DNA from: Sphingobacterium thalpophilum
GTDB lineage: Bacteria; Bacteroidota; Bacteroidia; Sphingobacteriales; Sphingobacteriaceae
Direction of reading: 5' to 3'
Length of the DNA stretch: 64,000 bases
Assembly: GCF_901482695.1 (NCBI RefSeq)
Contig: NZ_LR590484.1
Span: 2,356,001 to 2,420,000 of the forward strand
In this document: piece by piece, positions 36,749 through 46,312 of the stretch
How the letters are laid out: the number at the start of each line of letters is the position of its first letter
Numbering within the stretch: the stretch's first letter is position 1
Position numbers and translations under genes: made by a program
Notes under the pieces: generated by a model
The model's database searches: none
What the model was told of the DNA's origin: nothing
The model's input: only the letters and a program-made list of their open reading frames with translations

Positions 36749-39523
36749 ATGGGAGAAGTACAGACGAATGACGATAGATTGAAGTATTGGATAGGCATAG
36801 TCCATTTCTGGTCTATCTTGCTGCTAATTGTTTTTGCCAGCGGCCCCGCTCTGGCGCAGTTGTCATTTGACCGCGTTCTCGTCAATGGACGGGTGAATCC
36901 TTTAGGAATTCATACAAACAAACCGCAGTTTAGCTGGCGATTAAAGAGTAGCCAGAACAATGTGTTCCAAACGGCTTACCGGATTCGGGTAGAGGATATT
37001 ATGCAGGACAAGCCACGGCTTGTCTGGGATTCAGGCTGGCAAAATACAGACCAGTCCTTATATATCGCCTATACTGGAAAAGCTTTGCACGCGGGTCATT
37101 ATTATCGGTATTGGATAGAAGCCAAGGATAATTTGGGGAATCATGCCCAAAGTGAAAAAGGCTTGTTTTTAGTTGGACTGTTGCAGCCGGAAGATTGGGG
37201 AGTAGGCCAATGGATTGCCAAGGATACCCTGCCAAAAGCGATGGTAAATCCTTTGCCGCTCAGTTCCAGTAAATTTAGGGTGGATCAGGCGTTTGATCTT
37301 CCTGTCTTTCGTAAGACATTTAAGATAAAGAGAAAGCTGCTGCGATCGACCGCTTTTATTTCGGGTCTTGGGCATTATGAGTTATTGTTAAATGGGAAGA
37401 AGGCTGAAAATACCTTTTTGCAGCCCGGATGGAGCAAATACGATAAGGAGGCTTTATATGTTGCGCTGGATGTCACGAACCTCCTTCATCCAGGGGAAAA
37501 CAGCATCGGGATTCTACTGGGAAATGGCTTTTATTATATTCCTCCGGTCAAGGGGCGATATCAGAAGCATAAGGTTGCTTTTGGACTTCCTAAGGTTAAA
37601 ATGAAATTGGTCAATCATTATGCCGATGGTAGTGAGGAGGTCGTGGTAACAGACCGGAGCTGGAAAGTGCATCGTTCACCCATTACCTTTTCCGGCATGT
37701 ATGGGGGCGAAGATTATGATGGACATGTGCTGGCTTCCAACTGGTCTGACGTAGAATTTGATGATCAACGCTGGTCATCAGCCCTGGAAGTGGACGGCCC
37801 GGCTCTGGTAGGACAAGAAGCCGAGCCGCTGCGTGTCATGCAGGAGTTTTCACCGATTCGGTCTTTTAAGAACCGAAAGAACGGGAATACCGTGTATGAT
37901 TTTGGACAGAACGCCTCGGGGATTGTTTCCATAAAATTGGAAGGTAACCGCGGAGATACAGTACGCATTTATCCCGCAGAGCTGCTCACCGCAGATAGTG
38001 CGGCCAATCAGAAGGCAACAGGAAGCCCATACTACTATCAGTATGTTCTTGAAAAAGACGGTACTGCGGAATGGCAGCCCCGATTTACCTATTATGGATT
38101 CCGTTTCGCTGAAGTTGTTCTGCGGCCTCAACGGGGTGGATCTATCCGATTAAAAGAAATTAAAGCCTTACATATCCGGAATGGGGCCGAGACTGTGGGA
38201 AGTTTTCATTCCTCAGACAGCTTATTTAATCAGATCCATCAACTGATAAAGTGGGCGATCAATAGCAATATGGTCAGTGTATTTACCGATTGCCCACATC
38301 GTGAAAAACTGGGCTGGCTCGAACAGCTTCATTTAATGGGGCCTTCGGTACAGTATAATTATGATGTGGAACGTTTGTTTTCCAAGTCGTTACGCGATAT
38401 GCGCCTGTCGCAGACGGCAACGGGGCTTGTGCCAGAAATAGCGCCTGAGTACGTTCAGTTTGATTGGGGAGGCGATATGTTCCGAGATTCTCCAGAATGG
38501 GGAAGCAGTTCCATTATCCTGGCTTGGTACGCCTACCGTTGGTACGGAAACAGCGCTTTTCTCCGCGATAATTACCATATGATGACCAGGTATATCGAGT
38601 ATCTGGGAACAAAAGCAAAAGATTATATTTTAACGCAGGGTTTAGGTGACTGGTATGATCTAGGCCCCGAGCGGCCTGGAGTTTCGCAGTTGACCACACC
38701 CGGAATTACCGCAACAGCCATTTATTTTTACGATCTGAAACTGATGGTTGAGATCGCTACTTTACTGGGTAAGGAAGCAGATGCTGCGAAATTTGAGGCG
38801 CTACAGGCTGCGGTATATAAGGCGTTTAATCAGCGGTTTTATCGCCCACAGGAACATAGCTACGGTTCAGGAAGCCAGACGGCGTTGGCCATGCCGCTGT
38901 ATGTAGGCCTTGTACCTAAAGCAGAAGAGCAGGCTGTCTTTGAGAGGTTGGTTGCAACAGTTTGCCAGAACGATACCGCATTGACAGCCGGAGATATTGG
39001 TCATCGTTACCTTCTGCAGGTGTTGCAGACAAAAAAACGCAATGATTTGATTTTTGCTATGCATCATCGCGATGACAGACCGGGATATGGATACCAGATC
39101 CGGAAAGGGGCAACAGCGCTGACAGAATCCTGGGCTGCTCTTCCCAATGTATCAAACAATCATTTCATGCTGGGGCACCTGATGGAATGGTTTCATACGG
39201 GGCTTGGTGGTATACGACAAGAATCAGGGTCTATAGCCTTTAAAAATTTTCGGATCGAGCCCCAAATGCTGGATGCCGTGAAGGACTGCGCGGTAAGTTT
39301 CAGAAGCCCATATGGTCAGATCTATTTTAAACGTATAGGAACCACGGATAACTATCAACTGGAGGTACCTGTCAACAGTAGTTGTACGCTGGTGCTACCT
39401 CAAGGAGCGTATTTGGTAAATGGAAAACCTGTGGATGGCCACGCTTCCGCCCAGAATGATCATCAGATTGAAATGAAATTTGGCTCTGGTAAATATACGG
39501 TCATTAAAATGATGGGGAGATAG
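36749..39523 (+). CDS. GH78 alpha-L-rhamnosidase (second)
   Basis: A 924-residue GH78 enzyme with the usual N-terminal fibronectin-like and Bac_rhamnosid_N sandwiches (FISGLGHYELLLNGKKAE), VYDFGQNASGIVSIKL, an (alpha/alpha)6 barrel and a C-terminal sandwich. Catalytic residues are D514 and E519 in DCPHREKLGW and the base E793 in ALTESWAAL. The N-terminus is long: a charged stretch of ~20 residues precedes the hydrophobic core IVHFWSILLLIVFASGPALA, so either the signal peptide has a long n-region or the real start lies further in. It differs from the first GH78 in the acid motif (RE rather than RNE), suggesting a different subfamily and linkage. Confidence 0.92.
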   Translation: MGEVQTNDDRLKYWIGIVHFWSILLLIVFASGPALAQLSFDRVLVNGRVNPLGIHTNKPQFSWRLKSSQNNVFQTAYRIRVEDIMQDKPRLVWDSGWQNTDQSLYIAYTGKALHAGHYYRYWIEAKDNLGNHAQSEKGLFLVGLLQPEDWGVGQWIAKDTLPKAMVNPLPLSSSKFRVDQAFDLPVFRKTFKIKRKLLRSTAFISGLGHYELLLNGKKAENTFLQPGWSKYDKEALYVALDVTNLLHPGENSIGILLGNGFYYIPPVKGRYQKHKVAFGLPKVKMKLVNHYADGSEEVVVTDRSWKVHRSPITFSGMYGGEDYDGHVLASNWSDVEFDDQRWSSALEVDGPALVGQEAEPLRVMQEFSPIRSFKNRKNGNTVYDFGQNASGIVSIKLEGNRGDTVRIYPAELLTADSAANQKATGSPYYYQYVLEKDGTAEWQPRFTYYGFRFAEVVLRPQRGGSIRLKEIKALHIRNGAETVGSFHSSDSLFNQIHQLIKWAINSNMVSVFTDCPHREKLGWLEQLHLMGPSVQYNYDVERLFSKSLRDMRLSQTATGLVPEIAPEYVQFDWGGDMFRDSPEWGSSSIILAWYAYRWYGNSAFLRDNYHMMTRYIEYLGTKAKDYILTQGLGDWYDLGPERPGVSQLTTPGITATAIYFYDLKLMVEIATLLGKEADAAKFEALQAAVYKAFNQRFYRPQEHSYGSGSQTALAMPLYVGLVPKAEEQAVFERLVATVCQNDTALTAGDIGHRYLLQVLQTKKRNDLIFAMHHRDDRPGYGYQIRKGATALTESWAALPNVSNNHFMLGHLMEWFHTGLGGIRQESGSIAFKNFRIEPQMLDAVKDCAVSFRSPYGQIYFKRIGTTDNYQLEVPVNSSCTLVLPQGAYLVNGKPVDGHASAQNDHQIEMKFGSGKYTVIKMMGR

Positions 39524-39608
39524 ATTTGACCGATAAAATCAACTGTATGTAATCAAAGACTATGTGCCAGCTCACAAAATTGAATAATAGAACGATAAGA
39601 ATATACCG

Positions 39609-40700
39609 ATGAAAAGAATGATGCTATTGCTATCCTTAACGTTGCTCTGCTGGATAGCAAGGGGACAGACATCGACTGTCTCTGACGAGGAAATGAAAAG
39701 AATTTATGAAGAAGTAAAGACTCCTTATAAGTATGGGTTGGTATTGGTTCCGCAAAACAGCGGTGAGTTGATGGACTGTCCAACCTTATACAAAGAAGGG
39801 AAGTATTGGTATATGACCTATATTGTTTTCGATGGAAACGGCTATGAGACCTGGTTGGCACAAAGTACAGATTTATTAAACTGGAAAATCCTAGGTAAGC
39901 AAATGGCGACAGGCAAGGATGGCAGCTGGGATGCGAGACAGCGGGCGGGCTATAATGCACTTGTTGATACAGAATGGGGTGGCAAATATAGGCTCAAAAA
40001 ATATGCTGGAAAATACTGGATGTCTTATTTCGGTGGTTCGACAGCGGGCTATGAACCGGAACCTTTGGCCATCGGAATGGCCTATACCAGTGAAAAGCCG
40101 GTCCAGCCTGTCCTGTGGCGACGCCTACCGGCACCTGTTTTGAGTAGCAGGGATTCCGACGCCTCCTGGTGGGAAAACAGGAACAAGTTATTCAAAAGTT
40201 ATGTCATTGAGGACAGCGATAAAAACACGGGACATCGTTTTGTAATGTATTACAATGCCGTGGGCGATTCTTTAGCGAACAATAAGCCTACACGGTGGTA
40301 CGAGCGGATCGGTATGGCGGTATCAGATGATATGAAGAACTGGAAGCGATTCAAGGTGGATCCTGTTGTGCATCATCCGGTGGGCATCACTGGCGACCCG
40401 ATGATTCAGCGTATCAACAATACATGGGTGATGTTCTATTTTGGTGCATTCTGGAAAGACCGTAAAGGCGCGTTCAACCGCTTCGCCGCGTCTAAAGATT
40501 TGATCCACTGGACCGACTGGGAAGGAGATAATCTGATTGAATCCAGTAAAGATTTTGATCAGCAATATGCGCATAAGTCGTTTGTGCTTAAAGCGCAGGG
40601 TGTTGTTTATCATTTTTATTGTGCAGTGGATAGCAAGGGCAATCGCGGTATCGCTTTAGCAACCTCCCGAGATCTGGGGCGGAGTGCTGTACATTTTTAA
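39609..40700 (+). CDS. GH43/GH130-like five-bladed propeller protein
   Basis: A 363-residue secreted protein (signal peptide to ~ARG-QTS) with five blades of the GH43/GH130 superfamily: LMDCPTLYKEGKYWYMTY (D56), WLAQSTDLLNWKILG, KYWMSYFGGSTAGYEPEPL, GMAVSDDMKNWKRF, GDPMIQRINNTWVMFYFG and FAASKDLIHWTDW. The repeated S-x-D-x-x-x-W blade ends are clear. I cannot place it in a defined subfamily; homologues are usually labelled glycosidase without a substrate. Possible catalytic acids are D56, the Asp in ITGDPMI and acids in the ESSKDFDQQYAHKSFV region. It sits between GH78 and GH2 and ends 18 bp before the GH2 start. Confidence 0.65.
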   Translation: MKRMMLLLSLTLLCWIARGQTSTVSDEEMKRIYEEVKTPYKYGLVLVPQNSGELMDCPTLYKEGKYWYMTYIVFDGNGYETWLAQSTDLLNWKILGKQMATGKDGSWDARQRAGYNALVDTEWGGKYRLKKYAGKYWMSYFGGSTAGYEPEPLAIGMAYTSEKPVQPVLWRRLPAPVLSSRDSDASWWENRNKLFKSYVIEDSDKNTGHRFVMYYNAVGDSLANNKPTRWYERIGMAVSDDMKNWKRFKVDPVVHHPVGITGDPMIQRINNTWVMFYFGAFWKDRKGAFNRFAASKDLIHWTDWEGDNLIESSKDFDQQYAHKSFVLKAQGVVYHFYCAVDSKGNRGIALATSRDLGRSAVHF

Positions 40701-40718
40701 GCTATTAAAACATAAGTC

Positions 40719-43118
40719 ATGAATTTACATTATTTTGTTTCCGTTCTTTTTTTGCTGCAGCTGCACCTTAGCTTTGGACAGGGACGTACCAAAGTCCGTT
40801 TTAACGAGAATTGGCATTTTACATTACACGACCAGTTGGAATATCGACTGGATGATAAAGATGCGCAGGACTGGGAGCTTGTCGAATTACCACACGACTG
40901 GAGTATTAAAGCTGATTTCGGTGCAGCATATCCTGCAGGAAACGCCGGTGGCGCATTACTCGGAGGGATCGGCTGGTATAGTAGGGAATTTCAATTGCCG
41001 ACAAGCGATAAAGGAAAGTGCATTCAGCTACACTTCGGCGGAATCTATCGCTATGCTGAACTTTGGATCAACGGAGTTTATTTGGGGAAAATACCCAATG
41101 GCTATCTGTCATTTACAGTAGATCTGACCCCCCACCTGAAATATGGAAATCAAAACAATCGAATTGCTGTCCGTGTGGATAACAGTAAGCAGCCCAACTC
41201 CAGGTGGTATACGGGCTCGGGCATTTACCGTGATGTATATTTGATCAAAACAAGTCCGGTATACCTGAATGAGAGCGAAACATTTATCAGTACACCGGAA
41301 GTTCGCGGTACACTTGGGGCTTTAAAGGTGCAATCCAAATTGTCCAGCATAACGGCTGCCAAAGGAAGTTCGTATGGTAAAAAATATCAGCTAACCGTTT
41401 GGGATCCACACGGAAATCTCCTCCTAACAAAAACAGGAACAGCACAGAACGGAAACATCGATGAAACAGTGTCAGTGGACAAGCTGATGCACTGGAGTCC
41501 CGAGGCGCCTAATTTATATCGTGTTCAATTGGCTCTTTTGAACAGAAATAATAAGGTGGATGATCATATTGAAAGGAAAATCGGCTTTCGGACGTTCCGG
41601 TTTGATGCAAAAATGGGTTTTTATCTCAACGGAAAGCCCTTAAAAATCCTGGGCGTGTGTATGCACCATGATCTGGGGGCCCTAGGAGCCGCATTCAATA
41701 AGTCAGCAGCCAAACGACAACTTCTGATGATGAAGGAAATGGGCGCCAATGCCATTCGCACGGCACACAATCCTCCGGCGGAGGAACTACTTGATCTCTG
41801 TGACGAAATGGGGATACTGGTATATAATGAAGCTTTTGATATGTGGAAAAAACGTAAAAATAAGTTTGATTACCACATCGATTTTCCGACGGCACATCTG
41901 AGCGATTTAGAAGCTTTTGTACGCAGAGACCGCAATCATACTTCAGTAATTCTGTGGAGTATCGGAAATGAGATCAGAGAGCAATTTGATTCTACAGGCA
42001 TAGCCCTTACGCAGGAGATGGCTAGATTGGTCAGGTTCCTGGATCCTACAAGACCCGTCACTGCGGCCCTGACAGAAAATAATTATGCGAAGAATTTTAT
42101 TGCTCAGGCCCAGGCTTTGGATGTGTTGGGCTTCAATTATAAGCATGAAGATTACGACAAACTACCAGTAGAATTTAAAGATAAGCCTTTGTTAGCTTCG
42201 GAGACTGTATCGGCCTTGCAGACTCGAGCTGTCTATGACAAGTTGCAGGACACGATCCAGTTCTGGCCAGCCTCTTCCAAAGACAAATATGTTGTCCATG
42301 GCAATCCAGATTTTACGGTATCCGCATACGATAACGTGGCTGCCTATTGGGGTACCAGCCATGAAAAGGCCTGGCTTGCGGTCAAGAACCGTCCTTTCTT
42401 GGCCGGAACTTTTGTCTGGACCGGATTTGATTATCTGGGGGAACCGGTGCCCTATCCCTATCCTGCACGGAGTTCTTATTACGGCATTGTGGATCTCGCC
42501 GGTATTCCAAAAGATGTCTACTATATGTATCAGTCAGAATGGACCGACAAAGATGTGCTCCATCTTTTGCCGCACTGGAACTGGAAAGAAGGAGATACGG
42601 TGGATGTATGGGCCTACTATAATCGGGCAGACGATGTAGAGCTTTTTCTTAACGGAAAAAGCCTGGGGACTTCAATGAAAACAGCGGACCAGTTGCATGC
42701 TGCCTGGAAAGTGCCGTTTCAGAAAGGTGAGCTGAAAGCAATAAAAAGACGAAATGGCCATATTGTACAAGAAGCAACCGTCCGAACGGCAACTGATGCC
42801 CATCGGGTAGAGATTGTGTTGGAACATGAAAAATATGCTACTGGAGAATCCCGTGATCTTTACTTCGTGACAGCGACTCTGGTTGACAAGGTGGGACAGC
42901 ACGTGTTGCACAATGACCAAGAAATTGAGTTTATTGTCAAGGGAAATGGGAAAGTGCTCGGAACGGACAATGGTTTTCAGGCAGATTTACGGGGCTTACA
43001 TCATCCCAAAAGGAAAACATTCAAGGGAAAGGCTTTAGGCATTATTCAAAAAACAGACAGTGCACCATGCACGGTCATTATCCGTTCGGCTTTGGGGGAG
43101 CAAACGATAACCATCTAA
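40719..43118 (+). CDS. GH2 beta-galactosidase-type glycosidase (third GH2)
   Basis: A 799-residue secreted GH2 protein (signal peptide to ~SFG-QGR) with the N-terminal sandwich (VELPHDWSIKADF, ELWINGVYLGK, RWYTGSGIYRDVYL), an immunoglobulin-like domain and a TIM barrel. The acid/base is E418 (WSIGNEIRE) and the nucleophile is E495 (LLASETVSAL). After the barrel come a DUF4982-like module (VDVWAYYNRADDVELFLNGK) and a C-terminal sandwich (EYATGESRDLYFVT-like, VKGNGKVLGTDNG). This is the commonest Bacteroidota beta-galactosidase layout. In pectin it would remove terminal galactose from galactan or arabinogalactan chains. A hairpin immediately downstream suggests it is the last gene of the large operon. 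Confidence 0.92.
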   Translation: MNLHYFVSVLFLLQLHLSFGQGRTKVRFNENWHFTLHDQLEYRLDDKDAQDWELVELPHDWSIKADFGAAYPAGNAGGALLGGIGWYSREFQLPTSDKGKCIQLHFGGIYRYAELWINGVYLGKIPNGYLSFTVDLTPHLKYGNQNNRIAVRVDNSKQPNSRWYTGSGIYRDVYLIKTSPVYLNESETFISTPEVRGTLGALKVQSKLSSITAAKGSSYGKKYQLTVWDPHGNLLLTKTGTAQNGNIDETVSVDKLMHWSPEAPNLYRVQLALLNRNNKVDDHIERKIGFRTFRFDAKMGFYLNGKPLKILGVCMHHDLGALGAAFNKSAAKRQLLMMKEMGANAIRTAHNPPAEELLDLCDEMGILVYNEAFDMWKKRKNKFDYHIDFPTAHLSDLEAFVRRDRNHTSVILWSIGNEIREQFDSTGIALTQEMARLVRFLDPTRPVTAALTENNYAKNFIAQAQALDVLGFNYKHEDYDKLPVEFKDKPLLASETVSALQTRAVYDKLQDTIQFWPASSKDKYVVHGNPDFTVSAYDNVAAYWGTSHEKAWLAVKNRPFLAGTFVWTGFDYLGEPVPYPYPARSSYYGIVDLAGIPKDVYYMYQSEWTDKDVLHLLPHWNWKEGDTVDVWAYYNRADDVELFLNGKSLGTSMKTADQLHAAWKVPFQKGELKAIKRRNGHIVQEATVRTATDAHRVEIVLEHEKYATGESRDLYFVTATLVDKVGQHVLHNDQEIEFIVKGNGKVLGTDNGFQADLRGLHHPKRKTFKGKALGIIQKTDSAPCTVIIRSALGEQTITI

Positions 43119-43122
43119 CCAT

Positions 43123-43148
43123 TGGTCCTTCAAGTTCCGGAAGGACCA
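43123..43148 (+). terminator. Hairpin after the GH2 gene, likely transcription end of the first PUL
   Basis: TGGTCCTTC (43123-43131) pairs perfectly with GAAGGACCA (43140-43148), a 9-bp stem with an 8-nt loop, 5 bp after the GH2 stop codon. No long U tract follows, so it is not a textbook intrinsic terminator. Its position between two transcription units supports a termination or mRNA 3'-end role. Confidence 0.55.
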
Positions 43149-43195
43149 TCTAATTCAAAAAACAACCACATTACTCAATAAATCTAATATTCAAT

Positions 43196-46100
43196 ATGAA
43201 CATGAACCAGGTTAATATCGGAAAAATGACCTTAGGAGTCGCGACTCCCGTTGTAAAATATCCGATGTTAATACTCTTTTGCAGTAGCTTTGCACTCGGA
43301 AGCCCGTTGATTTCCAATGCTACAATAAATGCCGCCGCTCTTCAAGCTATTACGGTAGACCAGATAAAAGAACTAAAAGGTAAGATAACAGATGAACAGG
43401 GAAACCCTGTTGTTGGTGCCACAGTTTCGCTGGTTAATTCATCGTTGTCCACCTCCTCCAATGTGAAAGGAGAATTTACATTGCGTATGACGAGCGAGCT
43501 TGGTACTATCAAAGTCACTTCACTAGGTTTTTCAGAAACGGTCCTGGCAGTAAACGCTGGCGCCAACGTCAATATCGCCTTAAAAAAAGACGATCAGGCA
43601 CTGGAGGAGGTTGTAGTGATCGGTTATGGTACCGCCAAGCGGCGGGATCTTACAGGAGCGGTAGCTTCGGTGAAATCAGACGAGATTATGATGACACCCA
43701 CAGCCAATGTCATGGACGCCTTACAGGGAAAAGTTTCGGGTCTGGATATAACCAAATCATCTGGACGGGCAGGAGCTAACGTAAGTGCGAGTTTGCGCGG
43801 TAATCGGTCTATCTCTGGTGATAATAACCCCCTTTATATTATCGACGGTATTCCTGGAGATTTTACCAGCTTAAATCCCAGTGATATTGAATCCATAGAT
43901 ATTCTGAAAGATGCTTCATCCACAGCGATTTATGGGTCTGCTGGGTCCAACGGTGTAATCATCATTACGACCAAACAAGGAAAGTCGGGTAAAGCCATTG
44001 TGAATTTTGACGCCTACTTTGGCTACAATGGTTTTCCCAAATATCCGCATGGCTTGGTCGGTGAGGAGTACATGAAATTGAAAAGGGAGGCTTATCGCGG
44101 AGAACACGACAGCTATCCCGAATTCGCGAACAATATTTTTAAGAATCCCAAGCAACTAGCAGCGTTTGAAAGCGGTAAATGGGTAGACTGGGTGGACTTG
44201 ATCCTGAAAGATGGAATACAACAGAATTATAGCTTCTCGGTCAATGGCGGTAATGAAAAAACGAGGGCTTTCCTGTCGGTCAACTATAATGATGAAGAAG
44301 GCCTGATCAAAAACGATAACAGCAAAAAGTATGCAGTGCGGGCGAATATAGACCACAAGCTTTCAGCGCTATTTAAAGTGGGAGCCAATCTGCAATATAC
44401 GTATAAGGATAATAACCAGGCCGCTCAAAATATATTCGGTAATAGCCTGACCTTTTTGCCCCTAGGTGATGCCTTCGATGCGAATGGCAATATCAATCAT
44501 ATTCCGGTGGATGGTGTGACCAATCCATTGTCGGATCAGATCAAGGATCAATATAAAAATAATATTCTTAATAACTATTTTGCCGGTAACGCCTACATCG
44601 ATTTTACCCCGGTTAAAGGGCTATCTTTTCGTTCCATCTTCGGGGCCACTATGATGTCACAACGTACTGGCCGCTATTTTGGTACACAATCCATCGCCAA
44701 TCCAGAAGCGGGTTTTAAGCTGCCGGCCGCAGTGATTATCAATGACAGAAATTACAACTATCGTTGGGAAAATATTCTGAATTACGAATTCAGTTTGCAA
44801 GAAGATCACCATTTTGCGGTGACAGGTGTGACCTCCTGGTCGAAAAATCAGGCAGAGCAGGCCTATGCCGGTGGGTCTGGCTTTGATTTGGATTCATATT
44901 CTTTCCATAACCTGAGCGCTGCGACGACTTCAGTTATCCGTTCATCTTATATCGGGTCGCAGTCCATGTCTTATGTGGGACGTGTGAACTATAATTATCA
45001 AGGACGGTATTTGTTATCGCTATCGAGTCGCTGGGATGGCGTTTCCAGACTTTCGGCAGGGAATAAGTGGGATGTATTCCCTGCGGGCGCTTTTGCGTGG
45101 CGCCTAAGCGATGAACAGTTTTTCGCTTCTTTAAAAAATAAGGTATCGGAATTGAAACTACGGGCAGGTTATGGTATTACGGGCAATTCAGGGGGTGTTG
45201 GGGCCTACGGTACACAAGCTGGCGGATTTAATGCCCCTAAGCCTGTGGGCTTTGGTGAAAGTACGCCGGGGCCTGCTTTTATTTTAAATCAGCAATTGGC
45301 CAACAAAGATCTGGGCTGGGAAAAATCGTATAGTACCAATATTGGTCTGGATGCCGAGTTTTTAAACCGCAGGGCCAACCTGACCATAGACTGGTATCAT
45401 ACCGAAACCAAAGACCTGCTCTTTTTGCGGGATATGCCAGCATCGTTGGGTGGATCCTGGGGGGCACCATTTAAGATGTGGCAAAATATCGGTGCGACCA
45501 CGAACAGAGGATTTGAATTGGCCTTAAATACCAAGAACATTCAAGGCGACAACTTTAACTGGCATTCAACATTGACTTTTTCGACCAATAAAGAACGAGT
45601 GACCTCATTACTCGACGGAAAGGATTTGATTTCCAGTGGTCTGTTTCTAAATCATCCAATCAGGACTTTCTATGACTACAAGTATTTAGGCATTTGGCAG
45701 GAAAGTGAAGCAGAACAAGCTGCGTTGTTTAATTCAGAGCCAGGCGACATCAAACTAGCGACCGATGGTACCGTAAACGAAGATGGTACGCACGCGTATG
45801 GAGCGAATGACAAAAGAATTCTTGGTTCGGCCGTTCCGAAATGGACGGGCGGATTCCAGAATAACTTTAAATACCAAAACTGGGATCTGTCGATATTTTT
45901 GACGGCCAGATGGGGACAGATGCTGCTCAACAATTTGATTACCCGGTACGATCCGACGACCGGAGTTGGAAATAGCCCGGACGACATCGATTACTGGACG
46001 CCCGAAAACCCCGGAGCATATCTTCCAAGGCCAGGGTTGCACTCATCGACAAGTGGCTATATTGGATTTGATGCATTGAAATATGTGGATGGTTCCTATT

Positions 46101-46312
46101 TTAAAATACGGAATATTACCTTGGGCTACAGCTTGCCAAAGAACTTCATCAAGCGTCTTTCCATGGAGCGTTTCCGTTTTTATGCCACGGCCAACAATCC
46201 ATTCATTTTTACGAAAAGCAAGCTTTTAAAGTATCAAGATCCTGAATCCAACGGTTCGGATAACTTTCCGTTGACCAAGCAATTTGTAATAGGACTTAAT
46301 GTGACCTTTTAA
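43196..46312 (+). CDS. SusC-like TonB-dependent receptor (second PUL)
   Basis: A 1038-residue outer-membrane receptor. It has a leader (~55 residues, hydrophobic ILFCSSFALGSPLIS), a carboxypeptidase-regulatory-like domain (LKGKITDEQGNPVVGATV, residues ~60-135), the ALEEVVVIGYGTAKRRDLTG segment that leads into the plug, the plug motif DIESIDILKDASSTAIYGS, and a barrel ending FVIGLNVTF. It lacks an STN domain. It opens the second PUL. ATG codons at 43196 and 43202 are both possible starts. Its TAA overlaps the susD ATG by one base, tighter coupling than in the first pair. Confidence 0.95.
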   Translation: MNMNQVNIGKMTLGVATPVVKYPMLILFCSSFALGSPLISNATINAAALQAITVDQIKELKGKITDEQGNPVVGATVSLVNSSLSTSSNVKGEFTLRMTSELGTIKVTSLGFSETVLAVNAGANVNIALKKDDQALEEVVVIGYGTAKRRDLTGAVASVKSDEIMMTPTANVMDALQGKVSGLDITKSSGRAGANVSASLRGNRSISGDNNPLYIIDGIPGDFTSLNPSDIESIDILKDASSTAIYGSAGSNGVIIITTKQGKSGKAIVNFDAYFGYNGFPKYPHGLVGEEYMKLKREAYRGEHDSYPEFANNIFKNPKQLAAFESGKWVDWVDLILKDGIQQNYSFSVNGGNEKTRAFLSVNYNDEEGLIKNDNSKKYAVRANIDHKLSALFKVGANLQYTYKDNNQAAQNIFGNSLTFLPLGDAFDANGNINHIPVDGVTNPLSDQIKDQYKNNILNNYFAGNAYIDFTPVKGLSFRSIFGATMMSQRTGRYFGTQSIANPEAGFKLPAAVIINDRNYNYRWENILNYEFSLQEDHHFAVTGVTSWSKNQAEQAYAGGSGFDLDSYSFHNLSAATTSVIRSSYIGSQSMSYVGRVNYNYQGRYLLSLSSRWDGVSRLSAGNKWDVFPAGAFAWRLSDEQFFASLKNKVSELKLRAGYGITGNSGGVGAYGTQAGGFNAPKPVGFGESTPGPAFILNQQLANKDLGWEKSYSTNIGLDAEFLNRRANLTIDWYHTETKDLLFLRDMPASLGGSWGAPFKMWQNIGATTNRGFELALNTKNIQGDNFNWHSTLTFSTNKERVTSLLDGKDLISSGLFLNHPIRTFYDYKYLGIWQESEAEQAALFNSEPGDIKLATDGTVNEDGTHAYGANDKRILGSAVPKWTGGFQNNFKYQNWDLSIFLTARWGQMLLNNLITRYDPTTGVGNSPDDIDYWTPENPGAYLPRPGLHSSTSGYIGFDALKYVDGSYFKIRNITLGYSLPKNFIKRLSMERFRFYATANNPFIFTKSKLLKYQDPESNGSDNFPLTKQFVIGLNVTF